The notes: generated by a model from the letters alone, not told the origin. Shown: positions 7,020-17,838, counted from the first letter of the stretch. The stretch: DNA of 64,000 nt from Kushneria marisflavi (GCF_002157205.1 NZ_CP021358.1:1984001-2048000), one strand, 5' to 3'. Translations and numbers: made by a program.

Positions 7020-9542
7020 ATGGGAACATCTTCAGGAAACGAACGGCGACGCGATATTGCGTTGCTACTGGTCGGCGCGCTGGTCGCGCTGGTCGGACTG
7101 GCACTGATCGTCGGCGGCGCCTGGCTGGCGATCGTTGGCGGCTCCTGGTATTACCTGCTGGCCGGCATCGGTATGCTGCTCGCCGGCGGGCTTTTGATCC
7201 GGCGACGTCGCACCGGCGTTGTGCTCTACGCTCTGGTCTTTATTGGCTCACTGCTGTGGGCGGCCTGGGAGTCGGGACTGGATTACTGGCGCTGGATTCC
7301 GCGCATGGATGTGGTACTGATCCTTGCCATTCTGGTGGCGCTGGTGGCCTGGCGCACTATTGATGGCCCGTCCCGGCGCACCTCCCTGTTTTCCGCCGGC
7401 GGGCTGACGCTGGTGCTGGCCGGGGCCGGGACGCTCGCGTTTTTGCCGCACAATTTCTCGCACTCAGGTGACGTGCCCGGGCCGCAGTCGGCATCGCTTG
7501 CCACGAATACCGGCAGCGCTCAGCCAGCCGACCAGCCGGCACGCGGTGACTGGGCGGCCTACGGCGGTGACAATGCCGCCACCCGTTATACCTCGCTGGA
7601 TCAGATCACGCCCGACAACGTCGGCAAGCTGGAAAAGGCCTGGACCTATCGCACCGGGGATCTGCTCGACCATCGCTGGGGTGCCGAGACCACGCCGCTA
7701 AAAATCGGCAACAGCGTCTATCTGTGCACCTCGCGCAATATCCTGATCTCGCTGAACGCAGCCACCGGTGAAGAGCGCTGGCGCCATGACCCGCAGGTCT
7801 CCGAAGATGCCATCCCCTACACCGCGGCCTGTCGCGGGGTCACGTACTATCAGGTGCCGGAAAACGCCCCGATACAGGATGACAGCACAGACACAAACCG
7901 CACGACGGCCCTGAGCGATGATAGCGCCGCATCCTCTGATGACGGTGCCGAAGGCGTTGTGGCCGCCTCGTCAAGTGACGGCGCGCAGCAGTGCCGGACG
8001 CGCATTTTCTCGGGCACGCTGGATGGTCGCATCATTGCCGTGGATGCCGAGACCGGCAAGCCCTGTACCGGGTTTGGCGATAACGGCCAGGTCGATATCA
8101 AGCAGAACATGGGCGAGACCCCGCCGGGCTATGTCTCGATCAACTCGGCCCCGGTGATTGTCGATGACGTGCTGGTCACCGGCCATCAGGTGCTCGACGG
8201 TCAGCGTCGCTATCCGCCCTCCGGCGTGATCAAGGGCTATAACGCCGTGACCGGCGAACTCGAATGGGCCTGGGATGCCGGCCGGCCGGATCGCAGCGAG
8301 CCGCTCAGCGGTGACGAGACCTACGTGCGCGGCTCGCCCAACATGTGGACCACCGCCGTGGGCGACAACAATCTGGGACTGGTCTATCTGCCGATGGCCA
8401 ACTCCGCGGCGGACTACTGGAGCAGCTCGCGCACGCCGGCCGAGAACGAATGGGCCAGCTCGCTGGTGGCGCTGGATGTCACCACCGGGCTGCCGAAGTG
8501 GAAGTTTCAGACCGCACACAAGGACGTCTGGGACTACGACCCCGGCTCCCAGCCGACGCTGATCGACTTTCCCACCGATAACGGCCGCGTGCCGGCGGTG
8601 GTCATGCCGACCAAGCAGGGCGGCATCTACGTCTTTGATCGTCGCAGCGGCGAACTGCTTGGCGGCGGCGCCGAGGAGCGCTTGGTCCCGCAGGGTGGGG
8701 TGGAACCCGAGCAGCGCTCGAAAACCCAGCCCTATTCGCTCTATCACACCCTTGAGCAGCCCAAGCTGACCGAGCGCGACATGTGGGGCATGTCACCCTT
8801 TGATCAGATGTTCTGTCGCATCCAGTTTCAGAACGCCAGCTATAAAGGCATGTACACGCCGCCGACTGCCGATCAGCACTGGGTCGAGTACACCGGCTAC
8901 AACGGCGGTTCGGACTGGGGCAGCATCGCGATCGACCCGGAACGCGGCGTGCTGATCGCCAACTACAACGACATGCCCAACCACAACATTCTCGTGCCGC
9001 GTGAGAAGGCCAATGAGTACGGCTGGAAACCGCGCGAAGAGATGGCCAGTGACGACGGCGGCGCCGAAGGGGCAGGAGACCCTCAGGCCAACACGCCCTA
9101 CGCCGTCAACGTCAACGCCGGCTGGCGCGTGCCCTACACCGGCCTGCTCTGCAAGGAGCCGCCCTACGGCCATATTCGCGCTGTCGATGTCGCCTCCGGC
9201 AACACGCTGTGGGACCGCCCGCTGGGCACCGCCCGTGCCAACGGCCCCTGGGGCATCCGCTCAGGCCTGCCGATCAACATCGGCACGCCCAACAACGGCG
9301 GCTCGGCCGTCACCGCGGGCGGTCTGATCTTCATTGCCGCGGCGACCGATGACCTGATTCGGGCCATCGACATTGAAAGCGGTGAAACGCTGTGGAGCGC
9401 ACCGCTACCGGCAGGTGGTCAGGCCAATCCGCTGGTGTATGAAGCCAACGGACGCGAATATCTGATGATTGTCGCCACCGGCCACCACTTCATGGAAACG
9501 CCGTCAGGGGATTACGTGCTGACCTATGCACTGCCGCAGTAG
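7020..9542 (+). CDS. Membrane-bound PQQ-dependent dehydrogenase (glucose/quinate/shikimate family)
   Basis: An 840-residue inner-membrane quinoprotein with its catalytic domain in the periplasm. Five hydrophobic segments occupy about residues 10-145, as in Gcd and QuiA, and pass electrons to ubiquinone. An eight-bladed propeller follows, with repeats such as DVTTGLPKWKFQTAHKDVWDYD and DIESGETLWSAPLPAGG and the PQQ-contacting GGSAVTAGGLIFI near the end. Two acidic, low-complexity inserts are unusual (about residues 285-320 and 675-690); acidic surface loops suit a halophile. GGGAGAG six bases before the ATG at 7020 supports the start. Glucose is the default substrate in bacteria with this gene alone, but quinate/shikimate cannot be excluded. 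No pqq biosynthesis gene is in the window. Confidence 0.82.
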   Translation: MGTSSGNERRRDIALLLVGALVALVGLALIVGGAWLAIVGGSWYYLLAGIGMLLAGGLLIRRRRTGVVLYALVFIGSLLWAAWESGLDYWRWIPRMDVVLILAILVALVAWRTIDGPSRRTSLFSAGGLTLVLAGAGTLAFLPHNFSHSGDVPGPQSASLATNTGSAQPADQPARGDWAAYGGDNAATRYTSLDQITPDNVGKLEKAWTYRTGDLLDHRWGAETTPLKIGNSVYLCTSRNILISLNAATGEERWRHDPQVSEDAIPYTAACRGVTYYQVPENAPIQDDSTDTNRTTALSDDSAASSDDGAEGVVAASSSDGAQQCRTRIFSGTLDGRIIAVDAETGKPCTGFGDNGQVDIKQNMGETPPGYVSINSAPVIVDDVLVTGHQVLDGQRRYPPSGVIKGYNAVTGELEWAWDAGRPDRSEPLSGDETYVRGSPNMWTTAVGDNNLGLVYLPMANSAADYWSSSRTPAENEWASSLVALDVTTGLPKWKFQTAHKDVWDYDPGSQPTLIDFPTDNGRVPAVVMPTKQGGIYVFDRRSGELLGGGAEERLVPQGGVEPEQRSKTQPYSLYHTLEQPKLTERDMWGMSPFDQMFCRIQFQNASYKGMYTPPTADQHWVEYTGYNGGSDWGSIAIDPERGVLIANYNDMPNHNILVPREKANEYGWKPREEMASDDGGAEGAGDPQANTPYAVNVNAGWRVPYTGLLCKEPPYGHIRAVDVASGNTLWDRPLGTARANGPWGIRSGLPINIGTPNNGGSAVTAGGLIFIAAATDDLIRAIDIESGETLWSAPLPAGGQANPLVYEANGREYLMIVATGHHFMETPSGDYVLTYALPQ

Positions 9543-9571
9543 ATTGATTGGAGGAAAGACAAACCGCAGAG

Positions 9572-9600
9572 AAAAAAGCGCCCTTCGGGGCGCTTTTTTT
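9572..9600. terminator. Bidirectional rho-independent terminator
   Basis: A 12-base perfect stem (9572-9583 with 9588-9599) closes a TTCG tetraloop, with A and T runs at either side. It sits between the convergent PQQ dehydrogenase gene and kdpE and can end both transcripts. Confidence 0.9.
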
Positions 9601-9614
9601 GAAGGCGCCAACCG

Positions 9615-10316
9615 TTAGTCCGGCGCCGACAGTCGATAGCCGACGCCGGCCTCGGTCTGAATCAGGCGGGGCTGCTCGGGGTCATCCCCCAGCTTCTGGC
9701 GCAGCCGGCTGATCACGATGCGCAGATAGTGCGTATCACGCTCGTGCACCGGCCCCCAGATCTCGCGCAGCAGCTGGGTCTGGGTGATCACCCGTCCCGG
9801 GTGTTCGGCCAGCCGTGTCAGCACCGAAAACTCCCGCGGGGTCAGCCGAACCGGCTCATCGTTCAGGGTAATGCGCCGCGTCTCCAGATCGACGGACAGC
9901 CCACCGATGCTGAGCGGACGAGCAGGGCCAGACGCTACGGTGGCCCCCCTTGAACGCAGCGCCGCACGCACGCGCGCGAGAAACTCCTGAATGCCGAAGG
10001 GCTTGGTCACATAGTCACTGGCACCGGCATCCAGACAGGCGACCTTTTCACGCTCCGAGGCGCGTACCGATACCACCATGACCGGCACGCCACTTTGCGA
10101 GCGAATCGCCTGAAGCACCTCAAACCCGTCGATGTCCGGCAGGCCGAGATCCAGCAGAACCAGATCCGGCTGATCGCCGATGGCGCGCACCAGCCCCTCA
10201 CCCCCGGTCGCCGCCTCGATCACGTCATGGCCCTGAGAAGCCAGACTGATGCGCAGAAAGCGGCGAATCTGGAACTCGTCATCAACGATCAGAATGCAGG
10301 GGCGCTCAGCGCTCAT
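9615..10316 (-). CDS. kdpE: Response regulator KdpE
   Basis: A 233-residue OmpR-family regulator that activates the kdp potassium-uptake operon. The receiver domain has the acidic pocket VDDE near residue 11 and phospho-accepting Asp56 in VLLDLGLPD; the C-terminal winged helix has LTPREFSVL and DTHYLRIVISRLRQKL. The reading frame is open to 10388, but homologues begin at MSAERPCILIVDDE. This start overlaps the end of kdpD by 11 bases, a typical coupling. It is the last gene of the operon and ends before a strong terminator. Confidence 0.93.
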   Translation of the reverse strand: MSAERPCILIVDDEFQIRRFLRISLASQGHDVIEAATGGEGLVRAIGDQPDLVLLDLGLPDIDGFEVLQAIRSQSGVPVMVVSVRASEREKVACLDAGASDYVTKPFGIQEFLARVRAALRSRGATVASGPARPLSIGGLSVDLETRRITLNDEPVRLTPREFSVLTRLAEHPGRVITQTQLLREIWGPVHERDTHYLRIVISRLRQKLGDDPEQPRLIQTEAGVGYRLSAPD

Positions 10317-13053
10317 GGGCTTGTCTCTGGTCAGTGAAGGATCGCGGATCAATGGAGACATCGTCTGGGCCGGGGGTGGCGTGATCATGCCTGTCCACCA
10401 GCGGCAGATGGATCACGATGCAGGTGCCGCGGCCGTCAGGGTTCGCCTCGGCGTTGATACTGCCACCATGGGCGCCGACCATGCCGCGGCAAATGGCCAG
10501 TCCCAGACCGCTGCCGTGGCGGCCGCGATCACCCTCGCCGCCGGTAAAGAACATGTCAAAGACCTGCTCGCGCAGCGCTTCGGGAATCCCGGGGCCATCA
10601 TCGCTGATCCGGATCACCAGCGCATCGCCCTGATATACGGCGCGGATGACAATCCGCCCATCGGTCGGCGAAAAGCGGATGGCATTTTCGATCACGTTGA
10701 CCAGCGCCTGCTCCAGAAGCGCCGGGTGGACATAGAGCAGCGGCAGATCCTCCGGCCAGTCCCGCACCAGTGTCAGATCGTTCAACGCGGTGCTCAGTCG
10801 CGCCAGGGCGGCATTGACCAGGTCCGCCAGCGTCACCCAGTCCCGCTCGATTTTAAGCGTGCCGTGGCCCAGACGCGTCATGTCCAGCAGGTTCTGGATG
10901 TAGCGATCCAGCCGTTCGCTTTCGCTGAGCACCCCATCCAGCAGCTCCTGTTTGTCCCGGACCGAGAGCTGATCGTCCAGTGAGCGCAGCGCGCCGGCCG
11001 CACCGATGATCGAGGCCAGCGGCGTGCGCAGATCATGAGAGACCGAGGAGAGCAGCGCCGAGCGCAGGCGCTCGTTCTCCTCCGCCAGCCGGGCGGCGCC
11101 CAGATCGCTGACCAGCCGGGTCCGCGCCAGCGCCATGCCCAGCTGACTGACCAGGGTGTCGATCAGCACCTCCTGATCATACGGCGGCGGCGCACGCTGA
11201 TCCCCCAGCGCCAGCCCGACCACCCCCAGAATGCGCGACTTCTCGATAAGTGCAATAAAGCGCCAGCGCTGGCCGGAAAGCGTCTGGGAACCGTGACCGC
11301 TGGGACGCTGATGATGCCAGGTCCAGTCGGCGGCCTGGCGGGCCACGCTGTCCAGCACCACTCCGCTCGGGTGGGCGGCCAGCACCTGCAGGGTCTCATC
11401 ACCGGCATCCCGCGCCAGATAGACGGTCGGCACCTCGAGCCAGTCAGCCAGCGCGGTCACGCCGGTGGCGCGCACGCTGTCCTGATCGGGCGCGGCGGCC
11501 AACGCGCGGGAAAACTGCAACAGCCGCCGGGTCTGATCCCGGCTGGCCCGCAGGGCGATCAGCTGTCGCCGGGCACGCCCTGCCAGCTGACCGCCGATCA
11601 TCGCCACCACGAAAAAGAAAAAGACCGTCAAGAGCTGATCGCGCTGGATCATGGCCAGGCTCAGCCGCGGCTCGGTAAAAAAGAAGTTGTAGAGCAGCGT
11701 CCCCAGCACGGCACTGAACATGGCCGCCCGGGTGCCGCTGACGGTCGCCGTCACCAGCACGCCGGTGAGAAAGACCAGCGACAGATTGGCCAGCGCCAGC
11801 ACCTGATCCATCAACAGCGACAGCCCCAGGCTTGCCCCGATGATGAGGATCGGGTGCAGCCATTCCTGACGCTGCAGGGGCGACAGGGGGCGTTTGAATC
11901 GAGGCGGACGTGTGGTGCGTTGATCATCGCCCACGATCAACAGATCAAACGCGCGCGCCTCCCGCAGCAGCCGCCGGCCCAGCGAGCGATGCCAGAACCG
12001 CCAGCCACGCGGCCGCCCCCGGCCGATCATCAGCGTGGTCATGTTGTGGTGGCGGGCATAGTCCAAAAGCTCCGCCACGCGGTGCTGGCCCGGCAGCACC
12101 ACCACCTCGCCCCCCAGCCGCTCGATCAGCTGCGCGCTGCGCTCAAGCTCCAGGCGCACCAGCGGTGAGGCCCGCCCGGTATCGATGTGTACGGCGCGCC
12201 AGCGCACGCCGCGGTGCTCGGCCATGCGATGCGCCGCCCGCACCAGGGTGGCATCCTCGGCCCGCCCCGAGAGCGCGACCAGAATCCGGGGCCGCACCGG
12301 CCAGGGGCCGGCGACACCCCGCGCGCCCATGACATTGCGCACATCCCCATCGATGCGCTCGGCCATGGTCTGCAGGGCCAGCTCGCGCAGCGCCGTCAGG
12401 TTGGTGACGCTGAAAAACCCTTCCAGCGCCGCACGGGCCTGCTCGGGCACGTAGACCCGGCCCTGCCTGAGCCGCTGAATCAGCTCATCGGGCGTCAGAT
12501 CGATCAGGGAGATGTCGCGCGCCCGCTGGATCAGCGCGTCCGGCACGGTCTCGCGCATGCGAATGCCGGTAATGCGGGCCACGGCGTCGTTGAGACTTTC
12601 AATGTGCTGCACGTTCAGGGTGGTCCAGACATCGATGCCGGCGTCCAGCAGCTCCTCGATATCCTGATAGCGCCGGGCATGACGCCCGCCCGGAATATTG
12701 CGATGGGCCAGTTCATCGACCAGCACCACGGCCGGCGCGCGGGCCAGCGCCGCATCAAGGTCAAATTCGCGAAAATGCTGGCCGTGATGCGTCCGCGTGG
12801 TCAGCGCCAGCCGCTCGAGGCCGTCACACAGCCGCTCGGTCTCCTCGCGGCCATGGGATTCGATGACCCCGAGTACGATGTCCTCACCCTCGGCCAGGCG
12901 TTCACCGGCCGTGCGCAGCATGGCAAAGGTCTTGCCCACGCCAGGCGCCGCCCCCAGAAAGATTCGAAGGCCACCGCGCGCCTCGCGACGCGCGGTGGTC
13001 AACAGCGCATCCGGGTCGGGACGCGTTGACGTCTCATCAATGGTACTGGTCAT
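10306..13053 (-). CDS. kdpD: Sensor histidine kinase KdpD
   Basis: A 915-residue inner-membrane kinase that senses low potassium or salt stress. In order: the N-terminal KdpD domain with Walker A GAAPGVGKTFAM and Walker B VLVDELAHRN; a universal-stress-like domain (about residues 245-370); four clustered membrane segments (about 400-500); a GAF-like domain; HisKA with SSVSHDLRTPLASIIGAAG; and HATPase with NVIENAIRFSP, DDGPGIP and GSGLGLAICRG. Its start overlaps the kdpC stop by four bases. The length matches E. coli KdpD (894). Confidence 0.95.
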   Translation of the reverse strand: MTSTIDETSTRPDPDALLTTARREARGGLRIFLGAAPGVGKTFAMLRTAGERLAEGEDIVLGVIESHGREETERLCDGLERLALTTRTHHGQHFREFDLDAALARAPAVVLVDELAHRNIPGGRHARRYQDIEELLDAGIDVWTTLNVQHIESLNDAVARITGIRMRETVPDALIQRARDISLIDLTPDELIQRLRQGRVYVPEQARAALEGFFSVTNLTALRELALQTMAERIDGDVRNVMGARGVAGPWPVRPRILVALSGRAEDATLVRAAHRMAEHRGVRWRAVHIDTGRASPLVRLELERSAQLIERLGGEVVVLPGQHRVAELLDYARHHNMTTLMIGRGRPRGWRFWHRSLGRRLLREARAFDLLIVGDDQRTTRPPRFKRPLSPLQRQEWLHPILIIGASLGLSLLMDQVLALANLSLVFLTGVLVTATVSGTRAAMFSAVLGTLLYNFFFTEPRLSLAMIQRDQLLTVFFFFVVAMIGGQLAGRARRQLIALRASRDQTRRLLQFSRALAAAPDQDSVRATGVTALADWLEVPTVYLARDAGDETLQVLAAHPSGVVLDSVARQAADWTWHHQRPSGHGSQTLSGQRWRFIALIEKSRILGVVGLALGDQRAPPPYDQEVLIDTLVSQLGMALARTRLVSDLGAARLAEENERLRSALLSSVSHDLRTPLASIIGAAGALRSLDDQLSVRDKQELLDGVLSESERLDRYIQNLLDMTRLGHGTLKIERDWVTLADLVNAALARLSTALNDLTLVRDWPEDLPLLYVHPALLEQALVNVIENAIRFSPTDGRIVIRAVYQGDALVIRISDDGPGIPEALREQVFDMFFTGGEGDRGRHGSGLGLAICRGMVGAHGGSINAEANPDGRGTCIVIHLPLVDRHDHATPGPDDVSIDPRSFTDQRQAHER

Positions 13054-13655
13054 CGCACATCCTGTGTCACCCCGGCAGACGGCATGGCCGCCAGTGCCAG
13101 ATTCAAACGCAGCACGTTAACGGCCGGCTCGCCCAAAAGGCCCCTGTATTCGGTTGCCGCCTCGACAGCCTGTTTCACCGTCTCGGGCGTCAGCCCCCGG
13201 GCCTGACTGACCCGCGCCACCTGAACGAGCGCCGCCTTTGGCGAAATGTGTGGATCGATCCCCGAACCCGACGCGGCCAGCAGATCCACCGGAATCTCGC
13301 CGATCACCAGTCCATCCCGCGCCGCGAGCCGGTCGGCCTCCTGCGCTGCCCGCTCGCGCAGGGCGCCATTGCCGGCGGCCAGGTTGGAGCCGCCCACACT
13401 CATGGGGTCATTGGCGACCGCCGAGGGCCGGCCGTGAAAGTATTGTGCGCCTTCAAACGACTGACCCACCAGCGCCGACCCCACCGCCTGTCCCCGGGCA
13501 TCATGCAGCACGCTGCCCTCGGCCTGAAAGGGGAACAGCGCACCGCCCAGCGTGGTGGTCACGAAGGGATATAAAAGCCCCAGCAGCGCGGCCAGCACGA
13601 CCATCAGGCGCAGCGAAGAGAGCAGAACCGGGCGAATCATCCATGCATCGTTCAT
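13050..13655 (-). CDS. kdpC: Potassium-transporting ATPase subunit KdpC
   Basis: A 201-residue subunit that stabilises the KdpFABC complex. One membrane helix lies near residues 12-35, followed by the periplasmic domain with QSFEGAQYFHGRPSA and GSGIDPHISPKAALVQ, both KdpC signatures. It follows kdpB after 11 bases and overlaps kdpD. Confidence 0.94.
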   Translation of the reverse strand: MNDAWMIRPVLLSSLRLMVVLAALLGLLYPFVTTTLGGALFPFQAEGSVLHDARGQAVGSALVGQSFEGAQYFHGRPSAVANDPMSVGGSNLAAGNGALRERAAQEADRLAARDGLVIGEIPVDLLAASGSGIDPHISPKAALVQVARVSQARGLTPETVKQAVEAATEYRGLLGEPAVNVLRLNLALAAMPSAGVTQDVR

Positions 13656-13666
13656 GACAAAAGCTC

Positions 13667-15742
13667 CTAAAGCAGACCGGCAAGCAGCACATCGAGCAGC
13701 TTGATGGCAGGGAAGGGCAGCAGCAGGCCACCCAGGCCGTAGACCAGCAGATTGCGCCGCAGCAGTGCAGTGGCCGAGTCGGCCCTGAAGCGCACTCCGC
13801 GCAGCGCAAACGGAATCAGGGCGGGAATGATCAGGGCATTGAAGATCACCGCCGCCAGCACCGCCGATTCCGGTGAATGCAGCCCGAGCACGTTCAATGC
13901 CCCAAGCGCCGGCACGCTGGCCACGAAAATGGCCGGCAGGATGGCGAAATACTTCGCCACATCGTTTGCCAGCGAAAAGGTGGTCAGCGCGCCGCGGGTG
14001 ATCAGCAGCTGCTTGCCGATCTCGACGGCCTGCAGCAGCTTGCCGGGGTCGGAGTCGAGATCGACCATGTTGCCCGCCTCGCGTGCGGCCTGGGTGCCGG
14101 AGTTCATCGCCAGCCCCAGATCGGCCTGCGCCAGCGCCGGAGCATCGTTGGTGCCATCGCCCATCATCGCCACCAGCCGCCCGGTGGCCTGCTCCTCGCG
14201 GATGATGGCGAGCTTGCGCTCGGGGGTGGCCTCGGCCACGTAGTCATCCACCCCGGCCTCGGCGGCAATCGCGGCCGCGGTCACCGGGTTGTCGCCGGTG
14301 ATCATCACCGTTTTCACGCCCATCTCGCGCAGCTGCGCAAACCGCTCGGCCATGCCGGACTTGATCACATCCGACAGCGCAATCACCCCCAGCAGGCGCC
14401 CACCGTCGGCCACCGCCAGCGGTGTGGCGCCGCGGGCGGCGATGCGGGAGACCAGCGCCGTCCAGCCGGCGGGCACGCTGCCGCCGTGATCCTTTACAAA
14501 CTCGGCAATCGCATTGGGCGCGCCCTTGCGCAGCCGGGTGCCATCGGCAAGGTCTACCCCGGACAGTCGCGTGGCGGCCGAGAAGGGGATAAACGTGGCG
14601 CCGGCCTGATCGGGCTGCTGATCCAGGCGCTGATCAAACCCCTGGTCACGCGCCAGCGTCACGATCGAGCGGCCTTCCGGCGTGGGGTCCTCCAGCGAGC
14701 AGCGACAGGCCACCTCGCGCAGACGCTCGACATTCACGCGCTCGCAGGGCGCAAACTCGGTCGCCCGGCGATCCCCCAGCGTAATGGTGCCGGTCTTGTC
14801 GAGCAGCAGGGTATCGATGCTGCCGGCAATCTCCACCGCCTTGCCGGACTTCGCCACCAGGTTGGCGCGCATCGCCCGGGACATGCCGGCAATGCCGATG
14901 GCCGGCAGCAGCCCGCCAATGGTGGTCGGGATCAGACAGACCAGCAGGGCTACCAGCATCACCGGCGAGGTGGTGATGCCGACAAACGTCGCCATCGGCG
15001 AGAGGGTCACCACCACGATCAGAAACACCAGCGTCAGGGTGGTGATCAGCACCGACAGCGCCAGCTCGCTGGCCGTTTTCTGCCGGCTGGCGCCTTCGAC
15101 CAGCGCAATCATGCGATCGAGCAGCGACTCGCCCGGATCCACGCTGACCTCGATGATCAGCTCGTCCGAGAGCAGCCGGGTGCCGGCGCTGACGCCGCTG
15201 TTGTCGGTGCCCGCCTCACGCAGCACGGGGGCCGACTCCCCGGTCACCGCCGACTCGTTGATCGAGCCCGCGCCCTTGATGATTTCACCGTCGGCCGGAA
15301 TCATTTCATCGGCGATCACCCGCACCCGATCGCCGCGGCGCAGGGTGTCGGCGCTGACCGTCACCTCACTGCCGTCATGCTCCAGCCGCCGCGCGCTGAG
15401 CTGGCTGCGGGTGGCGCGCAGGCTGCCCGCCTGGGCCTTGCCGCGGGACTCCGCCAGCGCCTCGGCAGCGTTGGCAAACAGCACCGTGGCCAGCAGCACC
15501 AGGGTCACGCTCAGCGCAAAGCCAAAGGGCGCTCCCTCATGCACCGCCAGCGCGGTATAGAGCGCGCAGACCAGCGTGCCCACGGCCACCACCGCCATCA
15601 CCGGGTTGCGCGCCATCGAACGTGGGCTCAGCCGCTTGAGCGATTCCAGCAGCAGGGTCGCCATATGGGGGCGGTGCGTGCCCGGCGCGTTCGCATCAGA
15701 GACATCCGCTGCGGTCTGCTCACCATGGATCGATTGAGACAT
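13667..15742 (-). CDS. kdpB: Potassium-transporting P-type ATPase subunit KdpB
   Basis: A 691-residue P-type ATPase catalytic subunit that powers potassium uptake through KdpA. The actuator motif TGES lies at residues 167-170, the phosphorylation site DKTGT begins at Asp315, and [10 protein letters not shown] and [12 protein letters not shown] mark the nucleotide and P domains. The membrane segments flank these in the normal KdpB layout. The length equals that of E. coli KdpB (682) within a few residues. Confidence 0.96.
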   Translation of the reverse strand: MSQSIHGEQTAADVSDANAPGTHRPHMATLLLESLKRLSPRSMARNPVMAVVAVGTLVCALYTALAVHEGAPFGFALSVTLVLLATVLFANAAEALAESRGKAQAGSLRATRSQLSARRLEHDGSEVTVSADTLRRGDRVRVIADEMIPADGEIIKGAGSINESAVTGESAPVLREAGTDNSGVSAGTRLLSDELIIEVSVDPGESLLDRMIALVEGASRQKTASELALSVLITTLTLVFLIVVVTLSPMATFVGITTSPVMLVALLVCLIPTTIGGLLPAIGIAGMSRAMRANLVAKSGKAVEIAGSIDTLLLDKTGTITLGDRRATEFAPCERVNVERLREVACRCSLEDPTPEGRSIVTLARDQGFDQRLDQQPDQAGATFIPFSAATRLSGVDLADGTRLRKGAPNAIAEFVKDHGGSVPAGWTALVSRIAARGATPLAVADGGRLLGVIALSDVIKSGMAERFAQLREMGVKTVMITGDNPVTAAAIAAEAGVDDYVAEATPERKLAIIREEQATGRLVAMMGDGTNDAPALAQADLGLAMNSGTQAAREAGNMVDLDSDPGKLLQAVEIGKQLLITRGALTTFSLANDVAKYFAILPAIFVASVPALGALNVLGLHSPESAVLAAVIFNALIIPALIPFALRGVRFRADSATALLRRNLLVYGLGGLLLPFPAIKLLDVLLAGLL

Positions 15743-15753
15743 GTGACTGCTCC

Positions 15754-17472
15754 TTAGTAACCCAGTGTCAGCTGTTCAGCGATCGGGCCGAGCACCAGCA
15801 CCGGCAGAAAGCCCAGCAGATTGATGATCACGATGACGCCCGCGGTCAGCCCCACGAAGGCGCCGCTGTCCATGGAAAGCGTGCCGCGCCCGGCCGGCGC
15901 CATGCGCTTGCCGGCAAGCCACGCAGCGACCGCCAGCGGCACCAGCATCGGTACAAAGCGCCCGATCAGAAGGGCCACCACGCAGGTCAGGTTCCACCAG
16001 GGCGTGCCATCGCCGAGCCCCTCAAAACCCGAGCCGTTGTTGGCAAAGGCGGAGGTGTACTCGTAAAGCACCTGGGAGAGCCCGTGGAAGGACGGGTTGG
16101 AAGTGCCGGCCAGCCCGGGCACGGCCACCGTCAGCGCCGTCAGCCCTAAAATCACCAGCGGCTGGGCCAGAATGGCCAGCGAGATCCAGCGCATCTCGCG
16201 GGTCTCCAGCGCCCGGCCCATCAGCTCCGGCGCCCGGCCGATCATCAGCGAGCCGATAAAGGCCGCCAGCATCAGATAGAGCAGATAGCCGATCAGCCCC
16301 ACGCCGATGCCGCCGAAGGTGACGTTGATGAACATGTCCATCAGCGTGACCATCCCGCCCATCGGGTTGAGGCTGTCGTGCATGGCGTTGACCGAACCGT
16401 TGGAGGTCTGGGTGGTCCAGCTTGCCCACAGCGCCGACATCTCGGGGCCAAAGCGCAGCTCCTTGCCCTCCAGGTTGGCGCTGCCCACCGCAGCCAGCCC
16501 TTCAAACGCCGCGTTGGGCAGACGCTCCGAGGCGATCAGCACCGAGGTCGAGATCAGCGAGAAGGCCAGCATGACCCCACCGATGCCCATCATCAGACGC
16601 CGCCGCCGCCCGGTGAACACCGCCATGGCCACCAGCAGCGCCACCGGAATCAGCAGCAGCGAGACGGTTTCGATGATGTTGGACAGGGGCGTGGGGTTTT
16701 CCAGCGGTACGGTCGAATTGGGGCCATACCAGCCGCCGCCGTTGGTGCCCAGCTGCTTGATCGCCACCATTGAGGCGACCGGGCCAACCGGGATCTGCTG
16801 GGTGGTGGCCACCGATTGCTCCAGCGGCTGCACGGTCTGCGCGCCCTGATACGTACTCGGCACACCCTGCCAGGTCAGCAACAGCGCCACCACCACGGCC
16901 AGCGGCAGCAGGATACGCACCAGCGTGCGGACCAGATCGCGGTAGTAGTTGCCCACCCCGACATCCTGACCCACCGCCTCCGCGACAGGCGCCGCCCTTT
17001 TCTTCAACAGCACCCGCGCGATCGCCAGCAGCACCGCCAGGCCCGTGGCCGGGGTGATGAACTGCAGCGTCACGATGGCCAACGTCTGGCTCAGGTAGGA
17101 GAGCTGCGCCTGGCCCGAGTAGTGCTGCTGATTGGTATTGGTGGCAAACGACACCGCCGTATGCAGCGCCGTATCCCAGGACATGCCGGCAATACCGTCA
17201 GGATTGAGCGGCAGCACCCCCTGGGCCATGAACACGCCCCAGGCCAGTATGATCAGCAACAGATGCAGCATCACCACGGCGAGTGCGTAGGCCGGCCAGC
17301 GCATCGAGCGCGTGGCATCCACGCCCGCCAGGCGGTAGATCATCGACTCAACGGGCCGAAAGAATCGGTCGATCCGGCTTTCGCGTTCATCATCCAGCGC
17401 CCGGGCCATGTAGATGCCGAGCGGAAAGGCCAGCCCGAGGACCAGCGCATAGCAGAGTATGACCTCGTTCAT
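15754..17472 (-). CDS. kdpA: Potassium-transporting ATPase subunit KdpA
   Basis: A 572-residue channel-like subunit that binds potassium. Four selectivity-filter segments are recognisable: [30 protein letters not shown] and ANNGSGFEG. About ten membrane helices are spread over the length. AAGGAG lies before the ATG at 17472. The gene follows kdpF after nine bases and precedes kdpB by 11. Confidence 0.96.
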   Translation of the reverse strand: MNEVILCYALVLGLAFPLGIYMARALDDERESRIDRFFRPVESMIYRLAGVDATRSMRWPAYALAVVMLHLLLIILAWGVFMAQGVLPLNPDGIAGMSWDTALHTAVSFATNTNQQHYSGQAQLSYLSQTLAIVTLQFITPATGLAVLLAIARVLLKKRAAPVAEAVGQDVGVGNYYRDLVRTLVRILLPLAVVVALLLTWQGVPSTYQGAQTVQPLEQSVATTQQIPVGPVASMVAIKQLGTNGGGWYGPNSTVPLENPTPLSNIIETVSLLLIPVALLVAMAVFTGRRRRLMMGIGGVMLAFSLISTSVLIASERLPNAAFEGLAAVGSANLEGKELRFGPEMSALWASWTTQTSNGSVNAMHDSLNPMGGMVTLMDMFINVTFGGIGVGLIGYLLYLMLAAFIGSLMIGRAPELMGRALETREMRWISLAILAQPLVILGLTALTVAVPGLAGTSNPSFHGLSQVLYEYTSAFANNGSGFEGLGDGTPWWNLTCVVALLIGRFVPMLVPLAVAAWLAGKRMAPAGRGTLSMDSGAFVGLTAGVIVIINLLGFLPVLVLGPIAEQLTLGY

Positions 17473-17481
17473 GGAAGCTCC

Positions 17482-17562
17482 TTAAAAGCGCTCGGGCCAG
17501 AGAAGGGCCACCAACAGGTAGAAACCGACACACAACGACAGCACCAGCAGAACCATCTGCAT
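17482..17562 (-). CDS. kdpF: KdpF, small membrane subunit
   Basis: A 26-residue single-helix peptide beginning MQMVLLVLSLCVGFYLL and ending in PERF. It occupies the position of kdpF immediately upstream of kdpA, and its size and hydrophobic composition match KdpF (29 residues in E. coli), the lipid-like stabiliser of the complex. AAGGAG lies eight bases before the ATG. It is too short for most gene finders. Confidence 0.88.
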   Translation of the reverse strand: MQMVLLVLSLCVGFYLLVALLWPERF

Positions 17563-17605
17563 CGCCTTGACTCCTTGAAGGACAGGCTCAGCGTGCGGTC
17601 AGGGG

Positions 17606-17657
17606 GCGTAAAATATCGAGATCGATTTCAGGGCTGGCGCGTAAAAAGGGCGTAAAA
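17606..17657 (-). promoter_or_regulatory. Three phased GCGTAAAA repeats, candidate KdpE sites
   Basis: GCGTAAAA occurs at 17606-17613, 17639-17646 and 17650-17657, upstream of kdpF. The spacings are 33 and 11 bases, that is three turns and one turn of the helix, so all three face the same side of DNA. On the coding strand they read TTTTACGC, like the T-rich TTTTTTACACCCC core of the E. coli KdpE site. I infer KdpE binding. Confidence 0.55.
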
Positions 17658-17838
17658 ATGGGGGGGAAGAGAGGGGAGAAGCGTTCAGAAGGCAGATGGG
17701 AATAATCTGATGTGGGACATGTTTGGGTGAGTTGAAAGCAGCGGATTCAGCAGCCGGTATCTGCCTGAGCAGTCATTGACTTCAGAACCCGCAATGTTCA
17801 ATCTCAAAAATGGATTGGGAGTACCCGGTCGGCGTTAT

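Noticed and set aside
11035..12168. A 377-codon open frame on the plus strand inside kdpD
   Set aside because: Antisense to kdpD, with a Gln/Arg/His-rich composition and no recognisable domain.
13877..15757. A 626-codon open frame on the plus strand
   Set aside because: It lies wholly antisense to kdpB, is rich in His, Gln, Arg and Gly, and has no family motif. It is a by-product of the GC-rich codon pattern.
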